A DNA stretch of 64,000 nucleotides, taken from Rotaria macrura. Lineage: Eukaryota > Rotifera > Eurotatoria > Philodinida > Philodinidae. Position numbers and translations under genes: made by a program. Shown here piece after piece: positions 25,708 to 42,159 of the stretch. The notes beneath the pieces are model-generated. The model ran no database searches and was not told where the DNA came from. It saw nothing but the letters and a program-made list of their open reading frames with translations. Each line of letters opens with the position of its first letter. Positions within the stretch are counted from its first letter, which is position 1. The stretch is taken from NCBI GenBank assembly GCA_900239685.1, contig OENT01000330.1:62001-126000 (forward strand), in the 5' to 3' direction.

Positions 25708-27622
25708 GTAAGTACGGAATTTCTTTTTAAATTTGAACTTGTTCTTTACTTCTCCTATGTCTAGTAGCAATCGAATGCTGTCATATCAGATTAGTCCTAA
25801 ATATTGAACGACATAGAGAAAAACCAAAACACAATATAGAATCAAATTTCAATGAAAGAAGTCCAGTCTAGATTCAATTCCCATGCTAACTACGCAACAG
25901 AACATGATTTAAGGGTGGTAAATCCAGAATTAGAGTATGGCAATTAGTCACCTAATTATCATAAGCAATAGCTATTATCAAACGAAGCCTACATAAGAAT
26001 GTTAAGAAACTAATTGAATTTTTATTTTTAATACTATAAATATCTAGTTACTATATAGGAAAGAAAAAAAAATTATATATATATATATATATGCATGCAT
26101 AGAACAGGTGACAAATATTTTAAAACGTGTGCTCGTGTTTTTATTCGTCTGAGTTATCAACCGAGAATAATGATTAAAAGTCAATCATGTTTTTTTCATA
26201 GGCTCATGAGATATTTTATAGATTAAATATCTTTGTAAATAAAGAATAAAATAGTTCGTAGTGCGTCAGTGTTATGCTCACCATGCAATTCATTATTGCA
26301 CGCATGAAGGTCACGCCATCAGTTAAAATAGAAAAATGAGAAAAGAAATGTCGTAATAAATTAAGATTTCAAAAGCATCTAGGAAACGGAATATGCTGAA
26401 TAATAAATCAATGCCTGCTAAAAAAAAGAAACTACCAAAGAACTATAGAAAACAAAACGCATGTCCTTCTTGTTTTCTCATATTAAAAATGATAAATGTA
26501 CAAATGTCAAAGAGATGTTGTGCTGATTTTTTTTCTTAGAATGTCTCGTCATTCATTCTTAATCGTCAACTGTCAAGATGAAAACAATATCGTCAACTGT
26601 ATAAAACATTCGAGGCATAAATAAATAGGTTATTTTAGTATAACTATTCTAGTCGTATCAGACCTCGTTTAATCCACGATACCTAATGCCATCTATTGAC
26701 TATGACAACAATTTTTTTTTACTGCTGAATATTCAAACAGTTAAACAAGAATAGCGTATTCTACTTTGTAGTTACATCTTTTTCTTTCATACAAATCATA
26801 GAAAAGAATTCTTCGTCTATTTGAATATATATATATATAGATATGTTTCTTTTCATAGACTTAACCTAAAACCATTTCTTTTTCTTGATCATGCATACAT
26901 CAATGAACTGCCTTAAGCAAGTGCAAAGCGATAATTTGTAAAAAAAGAAAAAGAAACGACTTTATTCGATGTCTATCATAGCAAAAATGAGATGAACTTC
27001 AACCAGCAAATTGAAGATAGTAATCATTGTCCTACATACACACACATGTGTGTGTGACGCTTCACCGAGCAATTATCATATTCGTTATTCACCATTTTCA
27101 TTGTATCTCTAACTGAAGTCAACTCGATTTTCATACTATATGATTCACATTTAGTATAATTATGTAGTTGAACTAAAATATAAGCATATCGGCAAACATA
27201 GAAATGTATTTAAAGGTCGAAATCATATAATCATGTATGTCGTATGGTATACTTGAATAGTACCTGTAAAAATAAAGTAGAGAGAACGTGAAAGATGGAG
27301 AGAGAGAGAGAGAAAGGATGTCAACAATTTTTTTCAGTATCGGCATAGAAGAAAAATATCGTGAAGAGCGAAAGTAAAATGCTGATCAAGCGATTAAAAT
27401 CTTTTCTCAACATATAGAGAACGAACAAAAAAAAGACAGATAAACAATAAAATCCGACAAAAACTACATTCTTGCTTTGACACTTCCAGTAAGACAGATA
27501 ATAGCGTCACTCTGTTGGTACCAATAGATACATATAGATATACATACACAGAGAGTCAACCATTACTATTAATTTCTCTTTGCTTCTCTACTTACACGCT
27601 TGTTTTTTTTTTCGCTTACTTG

Positions 27623-27656
<34 letters not shown>

Positions 27657-28062
27657 TTCTCCCTATGTTTCTGTCTCTCTTCTCATTCTCTACGCATTTG
27701 CACACTGGTTCTTACTCCTTCTCGCCGTTCGTTCGCTTGTTCGTTCGTTCGTTTGTCGGAAAGATATTGCGATAAATATCTCTCGCGTCGTCGCGCCACG
27801 CTCATACACAAGAAATCAAAAAAATCGATCGACTATCTCTCTTTCTCTCCGTTTGACTGCTTACTGGCTGTGCGTTTACACCATACCAACATCACTATCA
27901 TCACCAACAACCAGGAGTAAAAAAACAACAACAAAAATATCAACAACTTACCGACATTACTATTTTAACAACATAGGGCAAAGAGACCGTCTATCGTAGA
28001 CATACGAAGTATCTTATTATTAGTACTATACCTTACGAGCAGACAGTATCACTCTGTCTGTT
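25708..28062 (+). other. PKA-C intron between exons 1b and 1c, with probable 1c leader
   Basis: AT-rich sequence with an (AT)n run (26073-26092) and a GA run (about 27296-27313). A strongly pyrimidine-rich CT block (about 27617-27664) lies roughly 400 bp upstream of exon 1c and may belong to its promoter or 5' leader. Overlapping open frames here (27515-27999) follow the low-complexity CT sequence and are not credible genes. Confidence 0.5.
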
Positions 28063-28279
28063 ATGCAGGCACTTAAAGACCGTATATCATCAAAATTAAG
28101 TGAAAAATCAAAATCAAAAGATAAAGATAAAGATAAAGATAAAGATGGATCAGGATCAATTAAGAGTAGTACCTCAGCAGATGGTAAACATACAACATTG
28201 AGCGATTCACATCGTCATCAATCATCATCGACTTTAACGAACACGACAGCATCGGTCAATGCGCAATCAGCTGAAAAAG
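28063..28279 (+). CDS. PKA-C candidate alternative first exon 1c (Lys/Asp repeat)
   Basis: A 217-nt open segment starts MQALKDRISSKLSEKSKSK, continues with a run of KD pairs encoded by AAAGAT hexamers (about 28118-28146) and a Ser/Thr/His-rich stretch, and ends SAEK at AAAG|GTATTC in phase 1. Joined to the exon at 30137 it would give a 408-residue kinase. The last residues (EK before the common V-K-A-F-L) resemble those of exon 1d. The charged repeat is an in-frame microsatellite and could vary in length among alleles. Support comes from the ORF, phase and splice site. Confidence 0.7.
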
Positions 28280-30009
28280 GTATTCGATATTTACAATTCA
28301 ATATTTTTCTTCGTCTTCGTCTTCTTCTTCTATTTCTTTTGCCTTTTAACAAACCCCAAAAAGTGTGTATAGATAATATACATTGCCATCAATAGAGATC
28401 GAGAATGATATTTCGTCTATGTGCTTTGACATTTACATATCTTCCGCTGTTCTTTTTCTCTACTTATATATATATATATATATGTCCGTACTCGTAAATG
28501 TTCGATGAAGACTAAAGAAAAGAGTTTTTAATGAAAAGTAAAAGTGGCCATCCATCGGAAATCAGTGCAAGTATGCAAATGCGTGTTACAATATTTGTGT
28601 TCGCCTCGTGAATACAATCATTTTTCATCTGTGCAGGAAAAAAGAAACGAAGAAAGAAAAAATAAAAAGACTGAATATAAAGGTGTCGTGTACACACATA
28701 AGAAACCGATTATGAATCTTACATGTAACAGTTGTGTATTTGGTGACAAATTTTCATCTTATTTTCCATAACTACAGAATGTTGACGTACATAAACTAAC
28801 TTTCTTCTTCTTCTTCTTCTTTCTCCCTTTCGTTCCCAATTATATGAGTTTTTGTAGTAATTCCTATACGAGCTCTGTGTTCAGTGCACTAAATATGATT
28901 AGAAAAAATAACATCACGAAAAGGAAGAAAAAGAAGAAAAGAAAGGAAAGACTGAGGATTGTTATGGTGTCATTACTAGTACTTGTTGTTGATTCGATTG
29001 CTATTCATACTTGCGCACGTCGCACATATTGATTTGTTTTTGTGTCCAGATTCTCTCGTCAACATTGTTGTTATTACCATCATCATCGATTCTCTCAAGG
29101 CTTCTTATATGTTGTTGAAAGAGACATAATGGTAATAAGATAGACAGAACAAGCGCACGGCAAATAACTTGCTAGCAGCTGACATACTGTGATAATGTAT
29201 TATAGAAATACATAAAACGTTTTTCTATAACAAACAATATTTATATTCGCATTTCAATCATTGAAACAAATCTACAGTCTGCTTGTTCTATGAAACTTCC
29301 ATTATTATCATCATCATCAAAAAATACGAACTAATTGAAGAATAATCATTATCTGAAAATAATTATTTTCATATAAACCTAAAATAGATCCACGTCGACT
29401 TTATACGAGATATGCTAGGGAAATTCATACAATAAAGTTAGATTAGATTTCTATTTGTTGAAGGAAAAGTATTTTTAGAAAAGCAATTTAATATATAAAG
29501 AATCAAAATAGAAAGAAATGCACTGCTCAGAATGCTTGCATGTATCTACTATTCAAGCACAAAAGAAGCAGCTCAATGTCTTCTCGTTTTACAATTTAAA
29601 ACTACTATGATTTCTAGCTGTTTTGTGTTTAATAGCTAGCTCAAGGGTTATCATTTCTTTTTACCAACTAGAGAGTCAAAAAACAAAGTTCATACGTTAA
29701 CAATAAAGCGAAGAAAAGAAAAATGTAACTCTCGTTTATTGAAAATTATAAACGAACCATGAAACTAATGATCGACATGATTTTTTTCTTTTCATTTCAA
29801 ACTCAGTAGTTGTTTCTTCTTACCATCTTAGTTCTGCTGTCTATTCACCCTACACTCGAGGTTTTTTTAATTATACTTCGGAAAGAAAGCAAACATGCGC
29901 TATATATATATATATATATATATCAGATGAAACAAGTTTAAATTAACCTAAAGAGGAACAAGTGTATGTAAGTACAAGACGTTTTCTGTTTTGATAAAAA
30001 AACGTAAGA
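28280..30009 (+). other. PKA-C intron between exons 1c and 1d
   Basis: AT-rich sequence with two (AT)n runs (28465-28483 and 29900-29923) and a CTT-rich block near 28801-28830. Nothing else was recognised. The second (AT)n run begins 110 bp before the exon 1d ATG, the same spacing as at exon 1a. Confidence 0.5.
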
Positions 30010-30055
30010 ATGTGTGCTGCCGCTGCTTCTTCTACTGTTACTTCACATGAAAAAG
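30010..30055 (+). CDS. PKA-C alternative first exon 1d
   Basis: A 46-nt exon reads MCAAAASSTVTSHEK and ends AAAAG|GTAGTT in phase 1. It has the same length as exon 1a and lies only 81 bp from the common acceptor at 30136. The resulting isoform is 351 aa. It lacks the Gly-2 myristoylation site and has Cys-2 instead, so membrane attachment, if any, would differ; that is inference. The short intron makes it the most natural first exon for the common body. Confidence 0.75.
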
Positions 30056-30136
30056 GTAGTTATAAGTTTAGAAAACTTTTCATTTTATATAAATATAATT
30101 GATTAATATTAATTTCGTATTTGGTTTTTCTTTTAG

Positions 30137-34664
<4,528 letters not shown>

Positions 34665-37616
34665 ATAAATTTTAATGATCGTTAAATAAAAATAATAATA
34701 AACGAAACATTTGTCTTTTTCTTTTCTTTCTGTCTTTTTTTTTTGAATATTCTCAACACATAAAAGATGTGTGTTATCATTAATTTCATTGGTTTTTTTC
34801 TTCTGACTTCTATCAATAGCTGTGCGTTTCATTTCTTTCTTTTTTCAGCAATATATCTTTTCATGTATAGATCTGTGTTATCACGTCGTTTTTTTTTCCG
34901 TCTTACCTTTTCTTCATTTCATATCCTGTGAGTTCTGACTGATTCTGTGCTGTTGTTCTCGGTGTTGTTGTTATTGTCTGTAATTCTTCTTAATTATGTT
35001 TTTTTCGAAAAACTCTGTTCCTTTCTCTCTCTCACACACACTCTCTTTTTCTGTCTTATTTTAAACTTTCGCCATTTTTAGGTACTTCAAAAAAAAAACA
35101 AGAAAACATAATATCTCATTTATCTATTGATTAAAAAGCAAGATAATTCGACTCAAATGTTTCCGTGATTAGACGAAGATATATTTGTCTGAGAACTGAT
35201 TAAGAAAATCCAATGTTTTTTCATTTCTCACAAATTACGATCGTATCAATAATCAATATATCGGCCTATGCACTTAACATATAGCCTAGATTCAAAATTT
35301 TGAGTAGCATACATGTTTTCACTGTTTCACATATTAGAAAAAAACATGTACTTTGAAGTTGTTTTCATTTCTTTCACCTGATTACTTAGAATTTCTAATT
35401 GGTTCGAACGAAAACGTTTTTTTGCACTTCTTTCAGAATCAAAAGGCGACCATATGACTTTAAATAAGATATTTCCAAAGGAGGCAAAAACTGACTGAAT
35501 AGAATATATGTTTCTAATAAGAAAATTTGTAGGGATGTTGTTTTGTGTTGCGGCGGAAATTATCTACTGACATATGTATTTTCTATTAAAAATATAATTA
35601 CATATAATTAAACCAGTTTGTTTTTCATTAGAATAAAGCTTGAAGAACTATGAAAAATATGTTTTAAAATAAACACATAACTGAATCATGACAATGTCAA
35701 CTATTGATTTCTCAATAATGAGAATTAAACAAAAATCGATTATTGAAATCGATTCGAGTATGAATAAGCATTGAGCTTGATAGCTGTCAAATTCAACCTG
35801 TGTTCGATAATCATTCATGAATAAATATAACGATAATATTAATAAGAATATTATCATAAAATGTTTTCTAAGGTTGTCAAAAGAAAAATAGAATCTCATG
35901 ATTGTGATTCAATCGTTGTTTGAAGAAAACTTTTGGTACATGTCAAGTTCGACATGTGAAAGTAATAGTACTTTGTAAAATTAATAACACGCACATCATT
36001 GATTTTTTATGCTTCCTTTATGTATGTTTTGATGTGAATAATATCAGTTGAACTACTACAAATAGTTTTAATGACTCAAGCCAGTGGATTCTGCTTCTAC
36101 AGAGTTACTACTCAAACAACAACAGCACAAGTTATAGTTCATAAATGGCTTCCAAGAAGAGAAAACCCATCAACGTCAATAATATATTTAAAAAAAAGAA
36201 AAAGAAAACTCATTTTATAAACGATTCCTCAGACTAAACATTTGCAATTCATCGTTAGTATATTTGATGTTAACATGCATGTAACGATGGAGAAAAAAAA
36301 ACCTTTCCAGTTCAAGACGTTAATTTAAAACAATGTTAATCTTTATCATTGTTCGCAATATGCTATTCATACGAACGATGTTATTTCATTAAGAGAATAT
36401 ATTTATTCGAACTTAGTTCTAAGGACATCGTGTCTATTTTATGTTTGTGTTTTTTTTCTTCAAATGACTCTTCGTCATCGAATCAGAAAAATTATTTGAT
36501 AATCGATAAATCATGTACTTTGTTGTATAGTTTTCTTTTTGTATACATGAAAATATTGAATAAATCTAGTTCTAGCTAGTTACCTGCTCTTGGCCTATAA
36601 TCGATTGTGTGAAATCGTTTGTAAAATACGTGAATCAGACAGCTTCAATGCAAGGTTTGTTTGTCTGTTGTCCAAAAATAAAAATGCCGTAAGTATGTTT
36701 ATCGTAACTCAAGAATGAAAGAAAAACTATAGAATCACAGTTTTACGATTGATTAGATAACACTTGCATTTATCAAAGTACATCGAGCAATCATTTAAGA
36801 GTGCTGAATCAATCAGGTCAATGTTTGACGACTGACTAATTTTCAAATACAATATTCCTAGACAGTTTTTCTTTTCATCTAAATATGGCATGAAATTTAA
36901 TTGATAAAAGTATTTTAACATTTTTTTTCTGTTGATAATGTCTGAGAATTTTCACACGATGGTCTATCCTCCTGAATGAACCTATGTGATCATTTACAAA
37001 AGTAGCTGAATAGTTATGTTTGATTATGCTGCATTGAATTATTGTTTCTAATTTTTTTCGATTCCAAATGATCAGAAACATTTTCTTTAACGTATTTGTA
37101 ATTAGAAGTCTTTCTTTAAATGTAGGCCGACTAATGCACATTGAAAGCAACTATGAAGTCATTTATTTTTAAATCTAAAAGCAATTATTACAAGTTCAAC
37201 GAATGTCCTTAATATGTTGACTTTGTAAAGATTGTAAGATAAAATCTTAAGTTAAATATAGTAATATTCAGGAGACATAACTGATAGATTATCGTTTTAA
37301 ATACTATACTTAAGTCATCAGGAAATCCTGTGACACGTAGAACACTAATGCATCGAAATTCAATATCCTTCCACGATCGTTTTTTTTTGAATATAAAAAA
37401 TACGTTTAGTTGTTGAACCGTGTACTCGTATGAAAATTAGACTTTTTTTGCTAGTGACATCTTTCAATCTGAAGTCACATGGTATGGACGGACATCTAGC
37501 ATCTTGTTCGGTCGATATTGGCTGGAATGTTCAACCAATTGACATAGGACTTTGATTCTTCTTGTCTTCGGCTGCCAATTTATTATTTTTTCGTTTATCT
37601 AAAAAAACGTGTGGTA
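34665..37616. other. 3-kb intergenic region after PKA-C
   Basis: AT-rich sequence; the short open frames look random. No repeats of note and no recognisable gene. Confidence 0.6.
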
Positions 37617-38714
37617 ATGTCTTCATCGACAATTTTTCTACATGATTTTCTTGCTTCTAATGATGGCTCTCAAGGACCGTTTGAAGTAGAATAGTTTTAT
37701 TTGTTCCGTCTCACTTTTGGACTGTCGAATATTTTAATTTTATTTATTTATAGTTATCTAATGTACCTTCTCAACGATTGAACTTTCACCGTGAACGAAG
37801 TCCATCGGTTGTAAAAATATCTATTTAAAATTATCACTAGACTAACATATTTTATTTTCTGAAACTTTAGGATGATAACGAACAAGTTTTCAAATTAGCA
37901 CGTACCGATTATCCGTCAGTACGTTAATTCCTAAGACATGAAATTTGTTTCGTTTGTTGACAATTACGTTCGTTTCAGGATTCGATCTCTGATCCTCCAC
38001 TCCCTCGTCGACGTGTAGCAAAAAAGACAACTATAAGTAAAGTTCCTTCATCAAATTCTGTTAATCGGAATCCATTAGCTCATGAACGTACGCGTATCTC
38101 AACTATTGATGACAACTTTGATGAAATTAATTCCTATGCATCACCGCCAGCCCGACAACCATCACAATCCATTGTATCGATGAATAATAACGAAGTACAG
38201 AGATGACAAATAACTCAGATGATTTCTAATGAATAAATTTTTTCATAGGAAATCGGTCTCAGTCGAATTCCTGATCGGCCATTATTGCCAACATTTAGTG
38301 ATAAAGTTCAACATGAACTTCTCATGGGTATGTTCTTATTGCAATAGTTAATTTATTCTATTCTATATTTCTGATCTTTTCATATGAAGGTAATCCTGAA
38401 CCAGTGATGAATGAATTAATTCGAGAAGCAGCTGACTTTTACATGAATGTCTATCCACAATTAACTCATGGTGTTGAATATAAAAAGATTGGCATTGCAC
38501 TTATCACAGAATATCCATGTTTAGCATGTGAAGATACAATTAATCCTCATGTAACGTTTCTGAATGAAATCGTCTTATGATAAATATGGTTCTCGTTTAT
38601 TTTTCATCTCTACAGGGTTTAATAACGTCTCGATTATCAGCACGTATTCGTAATGTTCGTCGAAAAATGCGTACGCGGGAACAAAAATGTCAAATACGAG
38701 GAACAATTTATTGA
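37617..38714 (+). CDS. Small seven-exon gene with SAMD3-like C-terminal motif
   Basis: Seven exons joined by GT-AG introns (49-68 bp except one of 130 bp) form a closed 242-residue frame: 37617-37685, 37754-37810, 37871-37918, 37979-38194, 38249-38327, 38390-38550, 38616-38714. The protein starts MSSSTIFLHDFLASNDG and continues with a low-complexity polar middle containing basic PLPRRRVAKKT. The folded-looking C-terminal part runs from LIREAADFYMNVYPQL through IALITEYPCLACED to RLSARIRNVRRKMR. This pattern (YP, then a helix, then EYP-L, then R-R-N-RRK) resembles the C-terminal motif of SAMD3-like proteins; the resemblance is from memory and weak. No SAM domain, signal peptide or membrane segment is visible. 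A poly(A) signal AATAAA lies at 38723-38728. The function is unknown. Seven consecutive in-phase junctions make the gene itself quite certain. Confidence 0.75.
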
Positions 38715-40780
38715 AAACAAAAAATAAAACAATTAAATTAATTCTTTGTTCTTGTATAGAAAAATATATTGTCATTGTATTTAGAGTAATAAACAAAGCG
38801 AAAGCAAAACTATTCGCCTATCGATTTTTATTATTATTGAGAATCGATCAATGTTTACTTTCGTTGAGAATATTTATTACCACTATAGAGAGGTACACAC
38901 CATTCTAGTTAATATGACACCTCCAATATTTATTGCAGGTAAGAAGTGTGTACAATCGTTCGATTCTGTCGATTACAATCGTCAGAGTCAGTTTCTGCTA
39001 CGAAGTCGATTAGTTAATGGTTAAATCGAACTATTTATTCTAAGCTAAAAACCATTTCTGGCTGTTTTGTAAGACTTTCAATCTGTATATATACATGTAT
39101 CAATAGCGCCTCAATTCATTAACTTGATGTCGAAATGAAGACAGCTGTTTTTAAATTTCAACCAGTAAAATTCTATTATGTACTAGTTTCATCCATTGAT
39201 TTGTAATATTGACAGATTGTCGTTTGATTTAAGAGTGACGAACCAATAAAAAACCTAAGTACGTGCTAAATATGACAACACCGTAAAGGTATACATACAT
39301 GTCGTGCAGTCATATTGTCACTATAATAAAAGTTTGTTGTCAAACCTTGGTGTATACTATCGGATGTCTCAGAATAAATTAGACTTTTTGTAGATTTAAC
39401 ATTTCTCAACTGTATTCAACATGATTGGACTATTTTTTTTTACAAAATACTCTCCGTTCAATTCTCTACAACAATTACATTGACAATTTTATTGTAGAAC
39501 CCGAAAGTACAAAATGTCATCAGAAATGGTGACAAGTATCGAAGTGGAGCATCTCAAATACAGCTAGAATTTTTCGAATGATTTAAATATATTTCTTGTT
39601 GTTTTTAATAGACTCTATCTCTTCGTATCGAGAGCAAATCATTTGAATCTAAATATTCGACACAAAGACTAGCGTCATCACTGGAGAGATTCAACCATAA
39701 CAATTAAATATTGGCTTTCAAAACAAAATCAACATGAATCGATCAAGTTTGACTAAGCTTTATTTATTTAATCGGAAAGCATCAGTGATTGTTCAAAAAA
39801 GAATCAAAGTCTTCCTTGATTTTTTCAAAAAATTATGACGGAAAATAGAACTTTTGAAAGCCTACAAGATATTTATTTTCACTGTTCTCTCTTTCTTATA
39901 AAATTGAAGAAAATAATACTGAAAAACTTATTTAATTTTTGTACCATTGGAGTACTTTGTGCAAATTTACTTAGCATTTGGTACATCCGAATTCTGTGGA
40001 TGTGAGTGCTGGTTTGGGCGTGGGTTGTTTCTCATGTGTTTTGTGGAATGATAGAGACACCATACCCTGATTCAGATAGAGACCCCGACGCGGATGCAGA
40101 ACGAGACCTCTCGTTCACCCAGAAAGATTTCCAGAAGCAGAAGCCATTGTCGCGTGATAACTATTTATCTTCAGGGATTTGTTTTCCCTGTGATAGATCA
40201 TTAATACACTTTTGATGCGTTTTTAATTCTGAATAAGCTACGGTTAAATGTGTAGAGAAAGAGAAAAGCTGTCGGACCACGCGGTCTGTTTGATGATCAC
40301 CTGCGTGTAGCTCATTAATGCAACAATGGTGTAGTGTGTATTTTTTTGAATATTTTTTCGGTATGTATATAGTGGGTTTATTCGCATCGATGGACAAAAT
40401 AATCAGTTTCTATATCGCCTCTTTTAGGTGAATGCTTGCTTGGCTCACTGTGATGATAGACAATATGTGTAGCGCATGGATGATTTTTAATGCAAAGCTA
40501 TACGATAGGACTGTACATATCGCAATTATTTCAGTTTAGGTTTTGCATTCGTGCGGGTAGCTGTTTTATTCGATCGCTTATTTTCTCGATTCGTTTGATC
40601 ATCGCCCATAATTTCACGGTAACTGCAAATAAAATATTTTATTTAGTCAATGTTTTCAAATAAGTAGGGGCTTCCCAATCCGAGTTCTAATGTAAATCGA
40701 GAACACAAAACGATGTAATCCTAAGCATTTGCTACAGTAGTCATAGATTTACGTTCGGCTATATATGTGTATCTATTTAT
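38715..40780. other. Intergenic region, no gene recognised
   Basis: AT-rich until about 40000, then somewhat richer in GC with a 69-codon open frame (40006-40215) carrying an Asp/Arg-rich stretch. I cannot link that frame to any family and do not call it a gene. Confidence 0.5.
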
Positions 40781-40789
40781 AGAGTAGTA

Positions 40790-41096
40790 TATCGTCCCAT
40801 CCCGCCTACTTTTTATTTTCCAGTCGTGTGTCCCGTCACGTCCCGCGTCCGGTCCCGTGTCCCGTCTGACATGGTTTAGCAAAAATTTCCGAACTTTTGC
40901 ATTAGTTAAACACTACGTTTTGGGGCTTGAATTGGTTGAGTCAGTTGTTTTGACCGAAAGCGATACTTCTCTGATGAAAAGTCACAAAAAAAGAATTTTT
41001 TTCAGCTAAAAACCGAAGAAAATATTCCTTGCGGGACGCAGAACGAATCCAAAACTCGTCCCGTCCCGCGGAGCTCTCGTAGTTTATATCACACCC
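40790..41096. repeat. GC-rich TCCCG-repeat element fragment
   Basis: An isolated GC-rich block carries many TCCCG/CCCGTC words at both its left end (about 40794-40870) and right end (about 41030-41096). The right end reads CACACCCCTG, which as a reverse complement (CAGGGGTGTG) resembles a hAT-type terminus. A matching left terminus was not found, so this is probably a truncated DNA-transposon relic. Its composition resembles the ends of the element at 47586. Confidence 0.4.
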
Positions 41097-41397
41097 CTGT
41101 CCCATATTAATAGTAATAGACTTAAATTTAGTTTTAGTTGAATATACTTACACTTATATGGGGGGGGGTGTCCAGTCTAGTCAGAGACCCCGATTTCTTT
41201 ATTATCGCACAGCTTCTACTTATTATCAGAAGTCTATGGTTTTTACCATATGAAGTATTGATAAAGAGTGGACGGTTGACTATATTTTTGACCATAAATC
41301 TTATTTCAAACCATGACGATCAGACGTTATAATGAAATCACAATAAGTGAACCCAATCAGACTATGGTACAGATGTGACGATTCCTGATAGAAGAAC

Positions 41398-41777
41398 AGC
41401 TAAAGCTGATTCCAGGAGGATCATTCCGACAATTGGATCTGATCCGATCCGATCCGAGAGGCATCCGATCAAATTTCTATCGGAACTTCTCTAATCCGAC
41501 GAAATCCCATCGGATTACTGGTTGCTATCCGACATTCTAACTCTTAGTGCTGGATTTTGTCGAATCCTACAACAGGGATCCGATTGGATTTCATAGTATG
41601 ATCTAACAGGTCTCTACTATTAGGATTAAATGCTAATTCGTACACAAATAAGAAAATAGGTTTCTCCCGTCGGATATGTTACTGTTTCCACAACCCGGAT
41701 TCCCATAGGATTTCATCGGATCGTAGGATCCTATCAGATTCAGTGCCGGATTCATTCACTTGGGTATATTTCCAGCT
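41398..41777. mobile_element. TCCGAT-rich inverted-repeat element, copy 1
   Basis: This segment is dense in GATCCGAT and CGGAT words on both strands. Its ends form imperfect inverted repeats: TCCAGGAGGATCATTCCGAC at the left, and the reverse complement of the right end reads CCCAAGTGAATGAATCCGGC. A related copy lies at 61876-62149. No coding capacity; a MITE-like relic of unknown superfamily. Confidence 0.55.
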
Positions 41778-41799
41778 CTCCCAACGAGAAAAATAAATG

Positions 41800-42054
41800 T
41801 CATTTCATTGTGATGAATGTACTTTCTAACGGTCCAGCAAACGAAATCTCAATTATTCGATAATTAGTAACACAAAAGCAATGGACTTTGTTTTGAGGTG
41901 CTCTCACTCCTACTGAAAGGATAAGACGCTTTCCCAATCCTTCAGATGGGTGAATACATACTAAACGATCTCTAAATAAAAAAGGAAGCCGAAACAAACT
42001 ATACCTGTTGAAATTGCGAAAACGAAGGACATCATTTTTCTGCTCAACCTTCAT
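41800..42054 (-). other. Possible coding fragment, unidentified
   Basis: An 84-codon open frame on the minus strand contains a fairly protein-like stretch (RDRLVCIHPSEGLGKRLILS, then NYRIIEISFAGPLES) and an internal GT that could be a splice site. I do not recognise a family. It may be a relic exon or chance. Confidence 0.2.
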
Positions 42055-42159
42055 AAAAGTGCCATAATTCAGTTTTTAATACCGCTGCACTATATAATAC
42101 TCATATCACCAAGAAACACCATCGAAAGCAAACTCATCCATTAACTCGAACGCTAAGTT

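Noticed and set aside
27515-27999. Three overlapping open frames rich in Ser/Leu/Phe
   Set aside because: They arise from the CT-repeat block in all frames.
40006-40215. 69-codon open frame with Asp/Arg-rich stretch
   Set aside because: No recognisable domain and no supporting splice or poly(A) signals.
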